A stretch of DNA of 64,000 nucleotides. Source: Paragorgia papillata. Taxonomy: Eukaryota > Cnidaria > Anthozoa > Scleralcyonacea > Coralliidae. The DNA lies in the NCBI GenBank assembly GCA_035771165.1, contig JAWNZC010000265.1, positions 514,001-578,000 on the forward strand. The letters are read 5' to 3'. Both the position numbers and the translations under genes were made by a program. Below are positions 34,680 to 45,764 of the stretch, in pieces; within the stretch, counting starts at the first letter, position 1, and every line of letters begins with the position of its first letter. The notes beneath the pieces were generated by a model. The model was not told the DNA's origin and ran no database searches. It saw nothing but the letters and a program-made list of their open reading frames with translations.

Positions 34680-35370
34680 AATGACATATTGCCCATTATA
34701 ACATCAGCAGCCAAGTGTGTGTTATATGCGGATGGTACCAAAATGTATAGAGAAATTAGAGTCTCACATTCAACTACAGTACTAGCACTGCAGAGTTGAA
34801 GAGCCTTCCCAACATGCTCTAAAGCAAAAACATGGAATCAGGATTCATGTTGTATGAAGATATTGCATAGATGTAGGGTGCGGGTATATTTTACTAGTCA
34901 CCTATTGCATATTTGCTAGTGCATCTGTACCTGGCCCACACATGTGAAGTTTGGGCACCTCAGATTATAACTAAAATCAGTAAGGTTGAAAGACTACAAT
35001 GCAGGGCAAGGATGATTTATCATATAATCTAAATGATCATCTGAAAACAGTTAATCTACTACTATACCATTATCATACTGGCATGACTTGAAAGATCTTA
35101 TCTATTTTAAACGTTATACAGGTCACTATAATATTCCTATTAATAGTTTTGTGCAACTCAATAATTCAGTCAGAATCACTAGAAACAGTCCAGAACTAGA
35201 TGTACTAGTTTCTGAGTGCTGTACTAAACTTTTTAAGGTAGTTAATACTTGAACTGTATTTTAAACTTTGGAGTAGTCTAGCTTGCTCAATACCAGATTC
35301 TACCTCAGTTAATCAGTTTAAAACTCAACTTTCCAATCACTACGTTAATGCTGTAATTATTAGTTAATGC
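34680..35370 (+). pseudogene. LINE reverse transcriptase 3' remnant
   Basis: Readable pieces are KCVLYADGTKMYREIR near 34715 (the YADD block with one Asp changed to Gly), AHTCEVWAPQIITKISKVERLQ near 34935, and a tail with NSVRITRNSPELDVLV near 35165. Order and spacing fit the 3' half of a CR1/L2-like LINE ORF2. Several stops and shifts interrupt it, so it is inactive. Confidence 0.75.
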
Positions 35371-35458
35371 TTACGACGTCAATAACTTTTTTTTGGAAAT
35401 CAATGTTTAAAATGTCCTTCATTCTGACCTGTAACATTATACACTTGTTGACTGGTGC

Positions 35459-35567
35459 CGAGGGAAACATCGAGTTTTACGGACCCGAAGGCTTCAATGT
35501 CACACGAGGGCTTTAGCCCGCGGGGTGACATTGAAGCCTGAGGGACCGTAAAACTCGATGTTTCTCG
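35459..35567. repeat. Long hairpin, 109 bp
   Basis: The arms share AACATCGAGTTTTACGG and GGCTTCAATGTCAC with their inverses. The centre is CGAGGGCTTTAGCCCGCGGG. Confidence 0.85.
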
Positions 35568-35588
35568 AGGCAAAAAGTCAACAAGCGT

Positions 35589-36115
35589 TTTGTTATATAC
35601 CAAAGACTTTTAAAATACAAAGTACCAAACTGACTCGAAACTTGTAAAAGGCAAAAAGACTTACCAAAACACTTCGAAACTTGTAAAAGGCAAAAAGACT
35701 TACCAAAACACTTCGAAACTTGTAAAAGGCAAAAAGACTTACCAAAACACTTTGACTTTGTCTTCGTAATTTCAATTCAACTGAACAAATACACCAGACT
35801 CAACAAGTACAAAGAACAGCTTTAAATTTATCCAGATTTTCTTCAGACCTTCTTTGAAGATATGTATAGATATTCTTTCCTTTGGAAAATGGACTATTTC
35901 GTACCAAACAACCTCGAAACAGCTCTTGTTTTCAAAATGTTCCGAAAAGTCCAAAGTTCTTGATCTGATGCAATAATCATTGTGTATTCACGTGAACAAC
36001 GCATGATCAAAGCTGACGTCAGAGGGAAACATTGAGTTTGTTGAACAACACGTGACCATGATTTGACCAATAGGATTTCATCTTTGGCAAACGAAAGTCT
36101 TTGGTATATAACAAA
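35589..36115. repeat. Inverted pair, possible MITE
   Basis: TTTGTTATATACCAAAGACTT at the left is the inverse of the right end, 527 bp apart. The interval is non-coding. Confidence 0.45.
35634..35755. repeat. 39-bp tandem repeat, about 3 units
   Basis: The unit begins CGAAACTTGTAAAAGGCAAA. Its translation repeats every 13 residues only because 39 is a multiple of three; I do not treat it as coding. Confidence 0.95.
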
Positions 36116-37506
36116 CTCTCTTCTAAACCTTACTGCTACTGACCTTAATCACTTACATCTATTGTATTTGTTTACATGATTATCCTGAATTGTGAAATGG
36201 TCAAGAATTCCAGATAATCCTGAATATTAAAGAAAATGAAACCCAACCCTGACCCCCACCTCTCAACCTGACTTAACGACAACCTCCGGTAACCCTACAC
36301 CTAACCACAACCCCCCAGGGAGAAACCTCCACCTCTCAGACCCTGACCACAACACCCCTACTGTTTTTGTTTTTTTTGCTTTTTAGTTTAACATCCTGCA
36401 TGTGGGACAGAGAAGTCCCCTAGGCATCAGGATCATCCTGAATTCTAGACACTTCAATTTTGACAATTCAGGGTCCTGCACCACTTTCAGCCTTTGACCT
36501 GATCTTCCTCGGCCCACTCCCAGTCTCCCACCTCTTTTCTCGCGCGTTATAGAGACCTCGCAGGTGTCTTGTTACGATATTAAATGTGCGTGTGGAAACA
36601 ATGAAAACCGAGGTGACCGTGATATTGATATATATATATATATATATTTATTATATAGCATGCTATCGGATGAGCTTTTGCGTAATCTGATTGGGTCCCT
36701 ACTACCAGGCTATCAGCTTATATCCTGCTAGTAGAGGAAAAACAAGATGGCGGCATGTATTTTTAAACTGCCGAAAAGAGTTGAAATTGACGGATTTTTA
36801 TACAGAAAAACATCAACACCCTCAAACCAATGTATAAAAAAACAACATTGTGTAAAAATCCATTAACAAATACACAATTTAGCATGTCAAATGGTAAAAT
36901 TCACCTAACAATTACGTCTTTTTACTTCCAAAACCCGACTAAATTAACGGTTGATATTAATTTGTTGCCAAACAAAGAAACTCACGGTTAAAATCAAGCT
37001 TACAACCAACCTCGTCCCCAGGGCCATTTGTGGGGGCTGGGCCAAGACGGCGGCCAAAAACAAAATGGCAGGAACAAATGGCCCTGGCACAGGCTGCAAA
37101 AAAATGCACCATATTATGGTGCATTTTTTACTCGGACCCAGGCTTTACTAAGTTTATCGCGCCTAGTCAGGCTCAATTTTTTCTGAATATTTAGTTCAGC
37201 TTGACTGACCCAAACTGAAAACAATCAAAACATTCAATTCCAAATACTTTGTCGAATTATTAAAATAAATACACTTTGTCTTTTAATAAATATCTGTAAA
37301 TGCTTATTATTTATCATTTGCTTCACCGTTGTACCAAATTCGCAAGAAACTGGATTGCCGTTGTCTGGTTGGGCCGCCTTGTTTTTGTGAGTTTTCGGTG
37401 GATTCAATTCAGCGTTTTGAAAAACATTTAGGCTTCATTTAGTCGAGAATTCTTGTTTGAAAAAAGCCTGCTTCTCAATGGTCAAACACGTAAATTCTGC
37501 CCTGTG

Positions 37507-39034
37507 CAGGGGCGGATTTAGGATTTTGAAAACGTCAGTCAAAGTTGTGGTCCACGGTTCTAGGGGGGTCCGGGGGCATGGCCCCCCTGAAATTTTTTGA
37601 AATTGGGGTCTCTAAAACGGCATTTCCCACGATTTGACAGCACATTTGAGCAAAATTTTGAAACTTTTAAAACATATTTTTAAAGGCACATTTTATTATG
37701 TTTACAAAACATTTGTCCAAATTGTATGTTCAGCATTTATATTTTTACAAAGCTAACTAAAATATTTGCCAACCGAGAAAGGCGCAAACACCCAAAAATG
37801 CATGCCTTCTAAAATTAACTAAATATTCATTGTCTCAAAGACCTTATAGTGTGTAATTTTCTCTAATTTAATAAATTATATGTTATCTACCGACTACCGT
37901 AACATTGATATAAGCTAATTAGATAAACCTGGGGTTATATTTCTCGAACGCACCGTTAAAATATATCTTATCAAAGCAAGATAGCGAGACTAACCATAAT
38001 TTGAAAACAGTTATTCATTTCAAAATCATGAAAAGAAAGATCCAATTTAACGTTGAACTAAACCTTGGCTTAAAGATCAATTTGATCCTTTCAAATTCAT
38101 ATATAAGAGCTCCTGGCAAGCGTGAAATATGCTAATGCCGCCTTGCTGAATAAATATGTCTGAACTCGGAACTCAGACTTCACTAGGACGCAAAATGATA
38201 AATAATACGATATTGAGACTGGACAAAAACACATATATTCGACACTAGACTGTTTGTATATTTGAAATGAAACTAAGACGACCTTAACTTACCAGTCTTA
38301 CCTTACAGCAGTACTGCAGTAGGGGAATAAATGACCCCGCGCGGCGCCAAAATTCAGACGCTTTCAATCGCGTCTATTAAAATGTTCCTCGCTTGAAATA
38401 AATCGATGACTGTGAATCTAGATGACAAATCATCGTAGATTGCTCACAGTATGACAGTATTTCTTCATCATTGCTGTTAAAGCAGCTAAAACCCATTCGA
38501 AAACGCTTATACAGAACTCGTATGACTGAAACCACGAACACAGTGAGAAGCCTTCAGGCTTCAATGAATAAATTACTCGGTATCTCAGCTGAGTCATGGC
38601 AAAGATGGTTGCCATGGTGCAGATCGGTCAAAAAGCCCAAAATCAACGCGACAGCCAATCAGGTTTGAGGCAAATCGGTCAAAAAAGTGGTTGCCATGGT
38701 GCAGATCGGTCAAATTGATCAAACACCAATCAGATCTCTCCGCAAACCGGTCAAAACTCTCAAAGCGAACGCTGACCACCGGTCATCCCTGCCCGGTGTT
38801 TGCTGACTCGCAAATTACGATAAAAGCGAATTTGAAACCTAATCAGTCTGCCAAGCTTTGGACACAGAATAAGGATTGACCTGCTGGTCGTATTTCTATT
38901 CTGTGCTTTGGAGTCACGGCATAACTTTTTCTAGAAGACTGTCGAGATTAAAATATTGTGTGATTGCGCAATTATTCTAGTGATTTTTTACGTCAGTCGC
39001 CTGACCGGTCTGATGTATGCTAAATCCGCCCCTG
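37507..39034. mobile_element. Element with CAGGGGCGGATTTAG ends, nested
   Basis: The ends CAGGGGCGGATTTAG and CTAAATCCGCCCCTG are inverted. CTGTG abuts both sides (37502-37506 and 39035-39039). The terminal motif is hAT-like, but hAT elements make 8-bp duplications, so the class is uncertain. The interior is non-coding and has short repeats of TTGCCATGGTGCAGATCGG. Confidence 0.7.
38864..38904. mobile_element. 41-bp relic of the ACAGAATAG family
   Basis: ACAGAATA and TATTCTGT ends are only 41 bp apart, flanked by GCTTTGGAC at 38855-38863 and GCTTTGGAG at 38905-38913 (8 of 9). Only fragments of the TIRs remain. Confidence 0.6.
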
Positions 39035-40049
39035 CTGTGGTGTACTTTCCTTTCGCAGTCAAAATACTTTTTGACTTTGTTCACCAAGTCTTTCGTTCGC
39101 CCGATTTAGAAAACACTCTAAATTGCAGGTCCCATGGACTTCGTTGTATGGCAGGCAGGGCACAGAGACGACACGACCCATCATTACATATTCTTCCGAC
39201 GTTTTTACGGGTGTTTCGCCAGCTTTCCTCACATTTTCATTCATTTTGAAGTTGTTTTTAACAGCCGGCAATTCTGGTATCACTTATTTAATATAATTTG
39301 AGCCCTAAAAACAAATGCTTGCGAGTTAGCCTGCCGCCCGCCTTGTTTCCACCAATCAGAATACCTAAAACATCCAATGTTATCTCGACCAATCAGATGT
39401 GGTGATAGCTCAGCCTGTGCCAGGGCCATTTGTTCTTGGCCGCCATCTTGGCACAGCCCCCACAAATGGCCCTGGGGACGAGGTTGGCTTACAACACATA
39501 TTTCGTAGGAGATCACCAGTAAAGAGACTTTTTTGCTTTAGATAAGCATTTGGAGTAGTAAAAAGCATGTTCTTTTTCAAAAACAACCAACTAAGTAATT
39601 ATAATAGTTCCACTGCCGAAGGTGTTTCAGTTTCATTTTTGCATGAAATCAAAACCTTTTTCACGACAGCAACGCTAATATAAACAACTGACCCACCTTT
39701 TGACTTCATAAAGGTACCTTTTAATCTTTTTGGTTGATCTGCTTAACACATTTTTTGCCTCTCGAGCAACATTTATACAATATTTCGAAGCTGTTTACCG
39801 AACAGCTCAGCGAGAAACTCTATGTGAATGCATCATTTATACGCGTGGCGGAAGTATTAGTTGCATATGCCGGAAGTTCGTTGTTTCAAACATTTCGCTG
39901 TAATTTTGTCTCTCGTACAGTGCTTGGCTATATAATAAAACAGTTATACCATTCGCTCTCGTTGTATACGAACTAATAGCCAACTCGGCGAAGCGCCTCG
40001 TTGGCTATGAGCTCATATACAACTCGAGCTCATGGTATAACTGTTAATT

Positions 40050-41168
40050 ATATATATACACACACAGGAAGAAAATACAAATATCTTATCTCAATACCTC
40101 TGAAGTCTTTAAGTCACCAGTCTTTCTTTTGATTTGACTATTTTGGGTCACTAAGCGTCGTCCTTGATCTTGGCTTGTTTCTCTGTTCACGTCTGAAAAA
40201 AACGTTCAAATGTCACATTCATAAACCCAGCTTCTTTCTCTTTCAAAGAACACAGTTTGCCGACCAAGCGCTGACGAACCTATATTATATCTCAGCAGTG
40301 AACTCATGATATCCTGGGTGTGTCAAGTGGCTTAGTATTGTCAATAATTTGACGTCATTGGGGTAAAAAACTTCCCCTTGAAACTATGACTTCCCGAACG
40401 GAACATGTTATTTGGCGAGCCCCTACACTGTACATAGATATAGATAGATGTAAATATTTAATCAGGATGAAACACTTCAGAAATTACATATCCTGTTATC
40501 AATGTGTATCCTGACTATAGTTATACAATATAAACTATTAATAAATTATTATAACAAATATATTAACAAAAATGATTCTTTACTTATTTAACAAAATAAT
40601 TGAAGTTAACAGTTTTCTAATTTCTATCGGAAGGTATTATAAATCTTTGCATCCATATAGTAAACTGAATTTCTGGCATATAACTCAGTGCGTATCTTAG
40701 GCAATATAATCAAGCAAGAAGCATTTCTTTATATGATATTATAGCTATCTTACCTTGAGAGCTAAGTAGGTCTGAAATAGTAGTTATTTTATGTCATCGA
40801 AATATGAAGACATGCAGCCAAACTTGAAAATTACACTATACGTTTGATTGACAATTTTAACTGCGTAGAAGAGGAAAACACCTCGATAATTTATTAAGAT
40901 GAATGCATCTCAGCAAGGAACCTTACAGACGAACTCTTTAAAATTCTTGCTATGGATCCTGAATATCTGTTTTATAAAATATCATAACAGTATTATAAGT
41001 CTTAGTAGGAATGCAAGATTCATGCCAGAAGTACAAAATGTGTTAGTTAGTAGGACAGATCAAACTTAAAAAAATATACAAGGCTTGTTGTTAGACGTAT
41101 TAAAGGTTCTATGTCTTTCATTTTCTTGTATTTCCATTTTGTTGCACTTTAAGACTTAGAGTGAACAT
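40050..41168. other. No gene recognised
   Basis: AT-rich DNA with no long frame, recognisable domain or clear repeat. Confidence 0.5.
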
Positions 41169-41969
41169 CAGTGCTTTCAATGAAGCGAGCGCGATCGCGC
41201 TCGCGCTCGCCCACACGCTCCCAAGTTCGTTCTGCCAGCGCGATTGATCGCGCTGGCAGATAAGTAATTTGTCATAAAATGCGCTCGCAGATTATCTTCC
41301 ACTGCCTAGAAATGGAGTAAATAAATGCTCAGTTGTATATAATATGAAAATAATGGAATATCTCTTGTTTACTTTGTGCAGGAGTATACAGTCTAGCTTA
41401 TAAAAACAAATCAATAAACCGGCGGCGTGGTTTTGAACAACTTTATGCACGCATATTTACGAATTATGGCATCACAGGGAGATAAATTGTTCTTGGTTTT
41501 ATTAAATTAACGGGTTTAGATATTAAATATTTTTAGTTTGTTTCCAGTGGCAGCAGGCTAACTGCACTCTCCAGTGACGTACTGTATTGTCTTGCTGCAT
41601 ATTGTTTAATTGATATTCGTATTATTAAAAGACAAGCCGAAATCGGCGAAAATGCAAAATAGCGTTCGTTTGCTCACGGGGACGTCCGCTGCATGTTCCG
41701 GCGCGGCAATATCGGGATAAACACTACAAAATCTCAAACTTCATGCTAGTTGTGCAGATGAAAACCACAAATGACACTTAAAACATTGGTTTGAAATTCA
41801 TTTTTATGATAATAGACTGTTAAAATTGACCCAGGAAATGTAACAGGAAGTCATCAACATAAACCGGCGCTGTTTTTCAAGAAAAACCAAATCGCGCTGC
41901 CCAGTTGTGAAATCTGCTCTGGCGAGCGCGATCCATCGCGCTGGCGTATTTTATTCATTGAAAGCACTG
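41169..41969. mobile_element. 801-bp element with CAGTGCTTTCAATGAA ends and 6-bp TSD
   Basis: The ends CAGTGCTTTCAATGAA and inverse are flanked by GAACAT at 41163-41168 and 41970-41975. Each end is followed by a GC-rich block with GAGCGCGAT, in contrast to the AT-rich surroundings. The interior is non-coding. I cannot assign a superfamily. Confidence 0.85.
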
Positions 41970-42046
41970 GAACATGCAAGATTTATGATTGAATAAAAGA
42001 CGTGTTGGTACAGATCAAACAGTTAAGATATATATATAATGTAATA

Positions 42047-42049
<3 letters not shown>

Positions 42050-42086
<37 letters not shown>
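42050..42086. repeat. TA microsatellite
   Basis: A nearly pure TA run directly beside the 144-bp hairpin. Confidence 0.9.
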
Positions 42087-42091
<5 letters not shown>

Positions 42092-42230
42092 ATGAAGTAT
42101 AGTTTTACCTTAAAGTCTTCGCTACCAGAGGTTTCACCCTAAACGGGATCATCAGGCGACTGATGATCCCGTTTAGGGTGAAACCTCTCAGGTAGCGAAG
42201 ACTTTAAGGTAAAACTATACTTCATACTTT
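42087..42230. repeat. Near-perfect 144-bp hairpin
   Basis: Arms of about 69 bases differ at very few positions; the centre is GGCGAC. Each arm holds CTGATGATCCC and GGGTGAAACCT, which resemble a decayed hammerhead core. The long pairing would mask such a core if transcribed. Confidence 0.9.
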
Positions 42231-42353
42231 GTATTTTGCTCTATCTATATATGGTATTGAGCACTCTCTAACATTTCGTGAACCAAAACTCACTTATATA
42301 TATATATACCGTATATACATTATATTTCCTCATGAATTATTAATGAATTTTAG

Positions 42354-42388
<35 letters not shown>

Positions 42389-42541
42389 ACACTCACTACC
42401 CTTGTGGAAGTTTGAGCACTCTGGGCCCATGCGCACTTCACGCTATCTGAATGTACTTCACCGATGCTGTCCCACATGCGGTTGTCACCGACGATCGCAT
42501 GTGTATAAGTAATTGATGAAATTCATTCAGATTGTTCCAAG

Positions 42542-42584
42542 CTACACTGATGAGCTGTTGTACAGCGAAACACCGTGTCTGTAG
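42542..42584 (+). ncRNA. Hammerhead ribozyme (open stem I)
   Basis: All invariant parts are present in order. Stem I is CTACA paired with TGTAG (5 bp). The first core strand is CTGATGA at 42547-42553. Stem II is GCTGT, loop TGT, ACAGC (5 bp). GAAA starts at 42567. Stem III is ACA with TGT around a CCG loop, followed by C at 42579, so the cleavage triplet is GUC. This is the minimal form, with tiny stem III and open stem I, known from retrozymes and Penelope-like elements in animals. It would self-cleave RNA after C42579. The surrounding 200 bases are bounded by TA repeats, and no polymerase gene is nearby. Confidence 0.85.
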
Positions 42585-42804
42585 ATTGAACTATATATAT
42601 ATATATTTCTAAAATTCATTAATAATTCATGAGGAAAACACAAAGAAATATCATGAGCGTATCGGATCTATATATGTGATATAGTCTCGCTCTAAGTTTC
42701 TCACTGGTTTTTAATGGCTGAGATAAGCTTAATTTTCAAAATTACTACGCCAATGAATGTATGAAGTGATTCTTTTTAGAAGCCATTTTAAAACCTTGCA
42801 GTAC

Positions 42805-42876
42805 GGGCTTTATCGGCTCTAAAACACTCGGCTATCGCCTCGTGTTTTATATCCGATAAAGCCCTCCTTATCCAGC
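42805..42876. repeat. Hairpin with GGGCTTTATCGG ends
   Basis: The arms GGGCTTTATCGG and CCGATAAAGCCC enclose a second inverted pair around CTCGGCTATCGCCTCG. A related hairpin occurs at 58048. Confidence 0.75.
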
Positions 42877-43419
42877 ACTATTCACCTCCACTTCGATGAA
42901 TAATTGTTAAATATTAAAATTGATAAAATTATTAAGATTAACACACACACATACAAGTTTGAGTGTTTCACCAGGGGATCCAAACATGAGAAAAAATTAT
43001 GAAAGCACAAGGCCAAAGGCCAAATGATTTTATTGTTTTCAAGTGTTTGGATTCCCCTGATGAAACATAATAAATGAGTTGCTGATATGGATCGCAATTG
43101 AGCAATTTCAATTGAAAAATACAATTAAAATAAACCAATATGGGATTTTATTCATGAGTGTGTCCAAAACTTATTCACACAGCAACTTGTTTATTTTGCA
43201 TAAATAATTGAGATCTTAAGAATTAGATGAATACCAGTTTTCATCTGATATCTTGGGTTTTACTGGAGTATGCACTTCAATCAGGTGATTGAATGAACTA
43301 TTGTAATTCGCTGATTATCTCATGAATTATAAATGAATATATATATATATATATATATAATATTTAGGAAAGTATTGAGCACTCTGTTGCCTACTGTAAA
43401 CACAACAACATAACATCTT

Positions 43420-44276
43420 CCACCTAAGCCTATTAGAAATCTGGGCAAACTCATATTATATAAATCATATCAAAAAATCATATTATATAGCTTACCTTCA
43501 GTCAGTCAGTCAGTCCTTCTGTATACTGTAACATCATGATTTTGAAACCAATTTAGAAAAGACAAATACTTTTTTCCAAAATTACACGAGAAATCATGCT
43601 TATTCCAAAAGTTTGAAGCAAATGTGTTTCCAACTATGAACAATACACAACACTCAGTGTCCAACTTCTCAAAGCTTGGATAGTTTGAAAAACATTTCAT
43701 TCAACGAATACATCAAAACATTCACTCATAACATCTTCTAAACGTCTTTCAGGTACTTTAGTGGCAAATATTAAAACAACAAAATGCTTTTGATAGTCTT
43801 GGTCGCCATATTGGATTTTGTCTTGAGGTAAAACACAGCTACCCCAAGCTACATATTTGAAATTGGTAATTTGAACTGCTAAAAGGCTGTTCATTCGTCA
43901 AAAAGCTGATATAAACGATTCAGCTTTGCAGTTTCTACTTTGAAGGATTTTTACAGACTAGAGACTTCAAAGTCGTTTAATTGTTTATATCAATTCTCTG
44001 AATCAAAATCAAGCAACAATTATCAAGACAAAAAAACTGAAAAGTAGGAATTGATTTCCAATTCTAGTTTCAATATAATTACCAATTTTCCATATGTTTT
44101 AACAATTAATAGAATTATAAAAGCAGTTATAATCGAATACTGATAAAAGTCATGTAGTACATGAGCTTGAAGAACTGTGGAAAACGTGAATGAATATCTT
44201 TCAAAATCCGTATAAGCATTTGATTTACTCTCTTTGAGTTTTGTTAGCCAATCAGAATAAATGCTTAATATATATA
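43420..44276. repeat. Dispersed repeat D1, copy b, first half
   Basis: Matches the 3.1-4.05 kb region. The second half resumes at 46603 after the R1 block. Confidence 0.8.
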
Positions 44277-44336
44277 TTTATTATATAGCATGCTATCGGA
44301 TATGAGCTTTTGCGTAATCTGATTGGTTCCCTACTA

Positions 44337-44685
44337 CACACGTAAAAACGCACAAGCTGTTACAGACCTGCAAGCAAGTTGTTACAAGGCTGTTCAACAG
44401 GCTGTCACCGTCATGTGTTCGCACTGGCTGTCCCAGTCTTGTTAACATGTCTGTAGCAGGTTAATTGTTGACAACTTGTAACAAGGCTGATGACTCCAAC
44501 AGGCTGATGACAAGTTGTTCCAACAACCTGTTACCGTTCTGCACTCAACAAGTTGTTAACAGGTTGATGCTAACAAGGTTGTAGCAGCTTCTTGAAGGAA
44601 CAGCATTGTTACAACCTGTTAACAGCCTTGCTACGGACCTGTTGCGAACACATCCTGTTGACAAGCTGTGAGATTTTTACGTGTG
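44337..44685. mobile_element. 349-bp TA-inserted MITE (CACACGTAAAAA family)
   Basis: The ends CACACGTAAAAA and inverse are flanked by TA (44335-44336 and 44686-44687). R1a at about 36700 has the uninterrupted site CCCTACTACCAGG, which proves the boundaries. It is rich in ACAAGTTGTTACAA-like motifs. Confidence 0.95.
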
Positions 44686-45296
44686 TACCAGGCTATCAGC
44701 TCATATCCTGCTAGTAGAGGAAAAACAAGATGGCGGCATGTTTTTTTTAAACTGCCAAAAAGAGTTGAAATTGACGGATTTTTATACAGAAAAACATCAA
44801 CACCCTCAAACCAATGTATAAAAAAACATTGTGTGAAAATACATTAACAAATACACAATTTAGCATGTCAAATGGTTAAATTCACCTAAAAATTACGTCT
44901 TTTTACTTCAGAAACACGACTAAATTAGCGGGTTGATATTAATTTGTTGCCAAACAAAGAAACTCACGGTTAAAATCAAGCTTACAAGACACATTTCGTA
45001 GGAGATCACCAGTAAAGAGACTTTTTTTATTTAGATAAGCATTTGGAGTAGTAAAAAGCATGTTCTTTTTCAAAAACAACCAACTAAGTAATTTAGTTTC
45101 ACTGCCGAAGGTGTTTCAGTTTCATTTTTGCATGAAATCAAAACCTTTTTCACGACAGCAACGCTAATATAAACAACTGACCCACCTTTTGACTTCATAA
45201 AGGTACCTTTTAATCTTTTTTGTTGATCTGCTCAACACATTTTTTGCCTCTCGAGCAACATTTATGCCGAACATTTCACTGAAGCTGTTTGCCGAA

Positions 45297-45505
45297 TAGC
45301 CTGGTTCCCTGGCCCAATTTCAAAAGAAATAAGGGCCAGGTAACCACTAATCTCATTCTCGCGTCATCAGGGCTAAATCCACTTATGACGATTGCAGTTT
45401 TACTCATAGCCACTAAAAACGCGCGAAATTTCAACCAATAGGAAAGCAGAAGTCCTTTGTGGTTACCTGGCCCATATTCTTTGATTGGGCCAGGGTACCA
45501 GGCTA
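45297..45505. mobile_element. 209-bp MITE with 9-bp TSD, second copy
   Basis: Same family and length as 11808-12016. The flanks are TTTGCCGAA at 45288-45296 and 45506-45514. R1c shows the uninterrupted GTTTGCCGAACAGC near 46350. Confidence 0.95.
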
Positions 45506-45764
45506 TTTGCCGAACAGCTCAGCGAGAAACTCTGTGTGAATGTATCATTACGCATGGCGGAAGTATTAGTTGCCTGTTGCCTATGCCGGAAGTTTGTCGT
45601 TTCAAACATTTCGTTGTAATTTTGTTTCTGGTACAGTGCTTGGCTATATAATAAAACAGTTATACCATTCGCTCTCGTCGTATACGAACTAATAGCCAAC
45701 TCGGCGAAGCGCCTCGTTGGCTATGAGCTCATATACGACTCGAGCTCATGGTATAACTGTTAAA

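Larger units (their letters stand above)
37007..39486. mobile_element. 2,480-bp element with CAACCTCGTCCCC ends and 9-bp TSD
   Basis: The ends CAACCTCGTCCCCAGGGCCA and inverse have an internal hairpin (AGGGCCATTTG with CAAATGGCCCT). The flanks are GCTTACAAC at 36998-37006 and 39487-39495. R1 copy c at about 46044 shows the uninterrupted GCTTACAAC. No transposase frame is visible inside, and it carries a further element at 37507-39034. Confidence 0.93.
36647..40046. repeat. Dispersed repeat R1, copy a, with a 2.48-kb insertion
   Basis: The repeat proper is 36647-37006 plus 39487-40046. It begins TTTATTATATAGCATGCTAT and ends in a 107-bp hairpin (39939-40045). The same sequence occurs at 44277-45764 and 45765-46602. 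The element 37007-39486 divides this copy. Confidence 0.85.
44277..45764. repeat. Dispersed repeat R1, copy b
   Basis: Matches R1a and R1c. It contains two MITEs (44337-44685 and 45297-45505) and ends in the terminal hairpin 45653-45763. Confidence 0.85.

Noticed and set aside
35593..35775. Small protein with 13-residue repeats
   Set aside because: It is the translation of a 39-bp tandem repeat that lacks any other coding signal.
36240..36360. Interstitial telomere-like tract (CCCTAAC-like words)
   Set aside because: The words are irregular and mixed with unrelated sequence; there is no run of exact repeats.
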